From Crocinitomicaceae bacterium (GTDB lineage Bacteria; Bacteroidota; Bacteroidia; Flavobacteriales_D; Sanyastnellaceae), in the NCBI GenBank assembly GCA_002690915.1, contig NZGF01000019.1, positions 1-54,691 on the forward strand: DNA of 54,691 nucleotides, read 5' to 3'. A program made the position numbers and the translations under genes. Positions 51,726 through 54,691 of this stretch are shown in pieces (position 1 is the first letter of the stretch; the number at the start of each line of letters is the position of its first letter). The notes under the pieces were generated by a model that saw only the letters and a list, made by a program, of their open reading frames with translations, ran no database searches and was not told the origin of the DNA.

Positions 51726-52322
51726 TTAGCTCCTCAATATGCTCATCCGACCGGCGTCATCAAACTGGATGAGGATGGAGGATTGATTTGAATTCAATTC
51801 CTCACGGCGGAAGCGGGCATTGAAGTCCACCGTGGCTGTGATTTGTTCATGCACTTCAGCGAAGGTCATAGGGGTGGGGTGCGTCGCTAGGTTGGCGCTG
51901 GTTGAGGCTAGTGGGGCACCAATGCCCTGAATTATAAAGCTTAAATATGGATCGGAAACCAAACGCACTGCGATGGACCCGTCATCCCGGACCATGCCCG
52001 GTGCAAAACTGTGCTGGACTTTACTTCCCATCGTCCCTACCAGTGTGACGGGACGATTGCTTACCTCTAATAATTCCCATGCGGCTTCAGGCAAGTTGGG
52101 AAGAAGCCGCTCCAGTTCTTGTTCTGAGTCGACGAGCATTAGCAAGGTTTCTGATAAGGATCGTTCTTTGATGTTAAAAATGCGCCTTACCCCCGCATCA
52201 GACGTAGCGTCTGAAGCGAGCCCCCAAACGGTATCTGTAGAATGCGAAATGACACCGCCTTTGCGCAAGGTTTGCACTGCGGCTAGAGCATCTTCATGCC
52301 AAGGTGGACGTTTCTTACCCAT
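51726..52322 (-). CDS. Sua5/YciO/YrdC-type L-threonylcarbamoyladenylate synthase
   Basis: Makes threonylcarbamoyl-AMP for the t6A37 modification of tRNA. The 198-residue protein has the YrdC fold: GGVISHSTDTVWGLASDA, the basic binding motif FNIKERS, SIAVRLVSDP and APLASTSANLAT. No Sua5 C-terminal domain is present, so it is the short TsaC type. Its start overlaps the purC stop by 8 bases, so it is probably co-transcribed with phoH and purC. The product feeds the pathway that MtaB (5204) completes. Confidence 0.88.
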   Translation of the reverse strand: MGKKRPPWHEDALAAVQTLRKGGVISHSTDTVWGLASDATSDAGVRRIFNIKERSLSETLLMLVDSEQELERLLPNLPEAAWELLEVSNRPVTLVGTMGSKVQHSFAPGMVRDDGSIAVRLVSDPYLSFIIQGIGAPLASTSANLATHPTPMTFAEVHEQITATVDFNARFRREELNSNQSSILIQFDDAGRMSILRS

Positions 52323-53271
52323 TGCTGTTGGCTGAGATCCAGCTAACTACTGCTGTCTCGATGTCGATTTCCAAACTTTTTGAAGCTATGCGTTCGAAGG
52401 TGCGCCCTGTAACTTGTTCGAAGAGCCCGATGTAACGTTCGGTTATTTCATTGATGAATGCTTCGGGCATCTCAGGAATGGATTGACCTTCGAGCCCCAT
52501 GAAGCCGTTGGCCATGAGCCACTCTCGCACAAACTCTTTGCTCAGTTGTTTCTGTTGCTCCCCTCGATCTTGGCGCTGTTGATAGCCTTCGGCAATAAAA
52601 TACCGTGAACTGTCTGGTGTATGAATCTCATCGATTAAGAACAATTCACCATTGCGCAGTCCAAATTCGTATTTAGTATCCACGAGAATCAATCCTTGCT
52701 TTTGAGCCATTTCTGAACCGCGTTTGAAAAGCGATCGGGTCACGCGTTCAAGTTCTTTGTACAGAGCAGGAGATACAATTTCACGTTTCAGGATGTCTTC
52801 CTTACTGATGTCTTCATCGTGGCCTTCTTCCGCTTTCGTTGCTGGCGTAATTATCGGTTGTGGGAAGCGGTCGTGTTCCTGCATTCCATCAGGCATGGCT
52901 TCGCCACAGAGGACACGCTTGCCAGAACTGTAAGTGCGCCAAGCGTGGCCTGTAAGGTAGCCGCGGATGACCATTTCCAATCGGATTGGCTCACAGGCGT
53001 GTCCGATGGTCACCTGGGGGTGCGGCGTATCCACTTTCCAGGTAGGAACAATGTCGGACACTGCATCGAGAAAGTAGCTAGCAATGCCGTTGAGCACCTG
53101 CCCCTTGAACGGAATGGGTTCGGGCAAAATCGCGTCAAATGCGCTGATGCGATCGGAGACTACAGCGACCATCATATTATTCGCTATGGAGTACATGTCG
53201 CGAACTTTGCCATGGTAGGCATGGGTCTGGGTCGGGAAATTGAAGCGCGAAGCGTGAAGGGATTGGCTCAT
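52315..53271 (-). CDS. purC: SAICAR synthetase (phosphoribosylaminoimidazole-succinocarboxamide synthase)
   Basis: Joins aspartate to CAIR in purine synthesis. The 318-residue protein shows GKVRDMYS, VSDRISAFDAILPEPIPFKG, the MVIRGYLTGHAWRTY block, GLILVDTKYEFG and LIDEIHTPDSSRY. The length fits the longer (about 300-residue) form seen in Bacteroidota and eukaryotes, rather than the 237-residue E. coli type. It overlaps the phoH stop by 4 bases (ATGA) upstream. Confidence 0.95.
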   Translation of the reverse strand: MSQSLHASRFNFPTQTHAYHGKVRDMYSIANNMMVAVVSDRISAFDAILPEPIPFKGQVLNGIASYFLDAVSDIVPTWKVDTPHPQVTIGHACEPIRLEMVIRGYLTGHAWRTYSSGKRVLCGEAMPDGMQEHDRFPQPIITPATKAEEGHDEDISKEDILKREIVSPALYKELERVTRSLFKRGSEMAQKQGLILVDTKYEFGLRNGELFLIDEIHTPDSSRYFIAEGYQQRQDRGEQQKQLSKEFVREWLMANGFMGLEGQSIPEMPEAFINEITERYIGLFEQVTGRTFERIASKSLEIDIETAVVSWISANSNG

Positions 53272-54230
53272 TCGTTGGTGTCCTGAGTTTCTTTAGATTT
53301 TTCAAATGCCTGGATGACAGCCCTGACCAACCGGTGCCGAATGACATCCGAGCCGTCAAGCTCAATGAAAGAGATGCCATCAATCCCAGGCAGCAAACGC
53401 TTGGCATACTTCAGGCCAGAGGTTTGTTTGTGGGGGAGGTCGATTTGAGAAGCGTCGCCCGTTACGACAAATTTGGCTTCTTTGCCCATGCGGGTTAGGA
53501 ACATCTTAATTTGTGCAACGGTCGTATTCTGGGCTTCATCCAAAATGACAAAGGCCTTGTCAAGCGTGCGACCCCGCATGAAAGCGAGCGGGGCGATTTC
53601 AATGATTCCTTTCTCGAGGTAATCAGCCACCTTGTCGTAGGGCAGCATGTCCGTCAGCGCATCGTACAGGGGCTGCAAATACGGGTCCAGTTTCTCTTTC
53701 AAGTCACCTGGTAAAAAACCAAGGTTTTCGCCGGCTTCAACAGCAGGACGGGTCAAGATGATCTTTTTTACGCGTTTGTCCTTCAGAGCAGCAACGGCCA
53801 TTGCAACAGCGGTATACGTCTTGCCCGTGCCTGCGGGGCCTATGGCGAAGACCATATCGTCCTTTCGGATTGCATCGACAAGGCGTTGCTGGTTAGGAGT
53901 GCGGGCCGTGATTCGATTTCCGTTCGGTCCATAGACCAACGTATCGTCTTTTTTGGATTGGGTCAGCAGTTTGGATTCATCCGCGCCTATGAGGCGGTGG
54001 ATGTCATCTTCACCGAGTGCATTGTACCGCTCGATGTGCCAAAGAATCATGCGCAGCACCTCATCAAACCGCCCCACATCTTCTGTCTCACCTTGGGCGA
54101 ACACGGTGTTGCCGCGTGTAATTAAATGCAGTTTGCGAAACGCTGATTTTATAATGCGCCAGTTCGCATTTTCGGGGCCCAAGAGCAATAGGGGATCAAC
54201 ACCTTCGATGGATATCTCTTTCTTTTGCAT
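53268..54230 (-). CDS. PhoH-like ATPase
   Basis: A 320-residue cytoplasmic P-loop protein with an N-terminal small domain and a helicase-like core: FAIGPAGTGKTYTAVA (Walker A), LTRPAVEAGENLGFLPGD, FVILDEAQNTTVAQIKMFLTR (Walker B) and VVTGDASQIDLP. PhoH proteins are linked to RNA metabolism and stress, with partners such as YbeY; the exact role is open. The start at 54230 (MQKKEISIEGVD) is preferred; an upstream in-frame ATG at 54257 would overlap the divergent gene's promoter. First gene of the phoH-purC-Sua5 unit. Confidence 0.92.
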   Translation of the reverse strand: MQKKEISIEGVDPLLLLGPENANWRIIKSAFRKLHLITRGNTVFAQGETEDVGRFDEVLRMILWHIERYNALGEDDIHRLIGADESKLLTQSKKDDTLVYGPNGNRITARTPNQQRLVDAIRKDDMVFAIGPAGTGKTYTAVAMAVAALKDKRVKKIILTRPAVEAGENLGFLPGDLKEKLDPYLQPLYDALTDMLPYDKVADYLEKGIIEIAPLAFMRGRTLDKAFVILDEAQNTTVAQIKMFLTRMGKEAKFVVTGDASQIDLPHKQTSGLKYAKRLLPGIDGISFIELDGSDVIRHRLVRAVIQAFEKSKETQDTNE

Positions 54231-54239
54231 GTACAAACA

Positions 54240-54247
54240 CAAAAATA
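54240..54247 (-). promoter_or_regulatory. Putative -7 box for phoH
   Basis: TATTTTTG is an exact consensus match, 9 bases before the ATG at 54230. Confidence 0.5.
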
Positions 54248-54254
54248 CGTTCCC

Positions 54255-54262
54255 CACCTTTG
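54255..54262 (+). promoter_or_regulatory. Putative -7 box for the SAM-hydrolase family gene
   Basis: CACCTTTG, then TAAA, then the ATG at 54267. It lies back to back with the phoH box. Confidence 0.4.
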
Positions 54263-54266
54263 TAAA

Positions 54267-54691
54267 ATGCCAATCGTTACACTAACATCTGACTTTGGTT
54301 TAGACAGCCATTACACAGCTGTTATAAAAGGAGCGCTGCACAAGCGCGTCGAAGATTTGCGTATTGTGGACATCTCCCATCGCATCCGGAAATTCGATGC
54401 CGTTGAAGCCGCTTTTGTGTTGCGATCGGTCTACCAAGAATTCCCGAAAGGATGCATTCATTTGATTTGTGTGCGCAGCGCCGAAACACCAGAGAGTCCG
54501 CATAGATTGGTCCGTTTGGATGGGCATTATTTCATTGGTGCCGATACGGGCGTGTTCCGCTTGCTCTCCGATAAAGAACCAGAAGGTGTCTTTGATTTTT
54601 CGGGATTGAATATGGATGTGGCAGCGCCAACGTTTCCTGAATCTTTTTCAGTGGGGCTTGAAGTTTCTTCACGATGGCAACAGCGGTCGAC
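54267..54691 (+). CDS. SAM hydrolase / SAM-hydroxide adenosyltransferase family protein (DUF62), N-terminal part
   Basis: An open frame of 141 codons that continues past the window end. The start PIVTLTSDFGLDSHYTAVIKG, then RIVDISHRIRKFDAVEAAF and HYFIGADTGVFRLL, is the N-terminal domain of the DUF62 family, related to fluorinase and chlorinase. Most members hydrolyse S-adenosylmethionine to adenosine and methionine. The C-terminal domain that would separate hydrolase from halogenase is not in the window. Divergent from phoH. Confidence 0.85.
   Translation, partial: MPIVTLTSDFGLDSHYTAVIKGALHKRVEDLRIVDISHRIRKFDAVEAAFVLRSVYQEFPKGCIHLICVRSAETPESPHRLVRLDGHYFIGADTGVFRLLSDKEPEGVFDFSGLNMDVAAPTFPESFSVGLEVSSRWQQRS

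Overview
The window is a dense stretch of a Bacteroidota chromosome, most likely from an aquatic member of the Flavobacteriales or a close relative. The evidence is several secreted proteins with type IX secretion (T9SS) C-terminal sorting domains, T9SS parts (a PorT-like barrel and a PorE-like OmpA protein), a SusC/SusD pair, a Rho factor with a long disordered insert, and promoters of the Bacteroidota -7 type (TAnnTTTG). The genus cannot be fixed from sequence alone. No rRNA, tRNA, CRISPR array, insertion sequence or phage gene was seen, and no gap between genes exceeds about 165 bases.

Layout. 1-6.5 kb: start of a large adhesin-like secreted protein, a DEAD-box RNA helicase overlapping msrB, an ECF sigma factor with two small envelope genes, then lgt and mtaB. 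6.6-21.8 kb: a secreted VCBS/ASPIC-UnbV protein closed by a bidirectional terminator, an IMPACT-family protein, a FlaA1/CapD-type sugar dehydratase, porT, a small membrane protein, rho, a phosphoesterase, a PorE-like protein, and a two-gene unit pairing a secreted PQQ-type sugar dehydrogenase with a TonB-dependent receptor. 21.8-42 kb: a starch/maltodextrin locus. 42-54.7 kb: housekeeping genes (xth, an arginyl/leucyl-transferase-like gene, SPFH/NfeD, coaE, rpe, clpS, a LytTR regulator, glnS, cca, a Sua5/TsaC-type gene, purC, phoH) and the start of a SAM-hydrolase family gene.

The maltodextrin locus is the most coherent system. A minus-strand operon begins with an NrtR-type regulator (a NUDIX fold with a broken NUDIX box plus a C-terminal winged helix). 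It continues with a CotH-kinase/lamin-tail protein, a T9SS-sorted GH13 amylase, SusC, SusD, two small surface proteins and a lipoprotein GH13. Divergently transcribed are pfkA, gapA, a BadF-type sugar kinase, beta-phosphoglucomutase and a GH65 maltose phosphorylase. Together they describe extracellular starch cleavage, outer-membrane import, periplasmic trimming, phosphorolysis of maltose to glucose and beta-glucose-1-phosphate, conversion to glucose-6-phosphate, and entry to glycolysis. A 22-base element, 19 of 22 positions identical, lies 37-38 bases upstream of both nrtR and susC in the same orientation, and is a candidate operator for this regulator.

A second window-wide signal is that most operon-head genes carry a TAnnTT[TC]G-like box only 3-6 bases before the start codon. 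This predicts leaderless mRNAs and helps fix several start codons, including two GTG starts.
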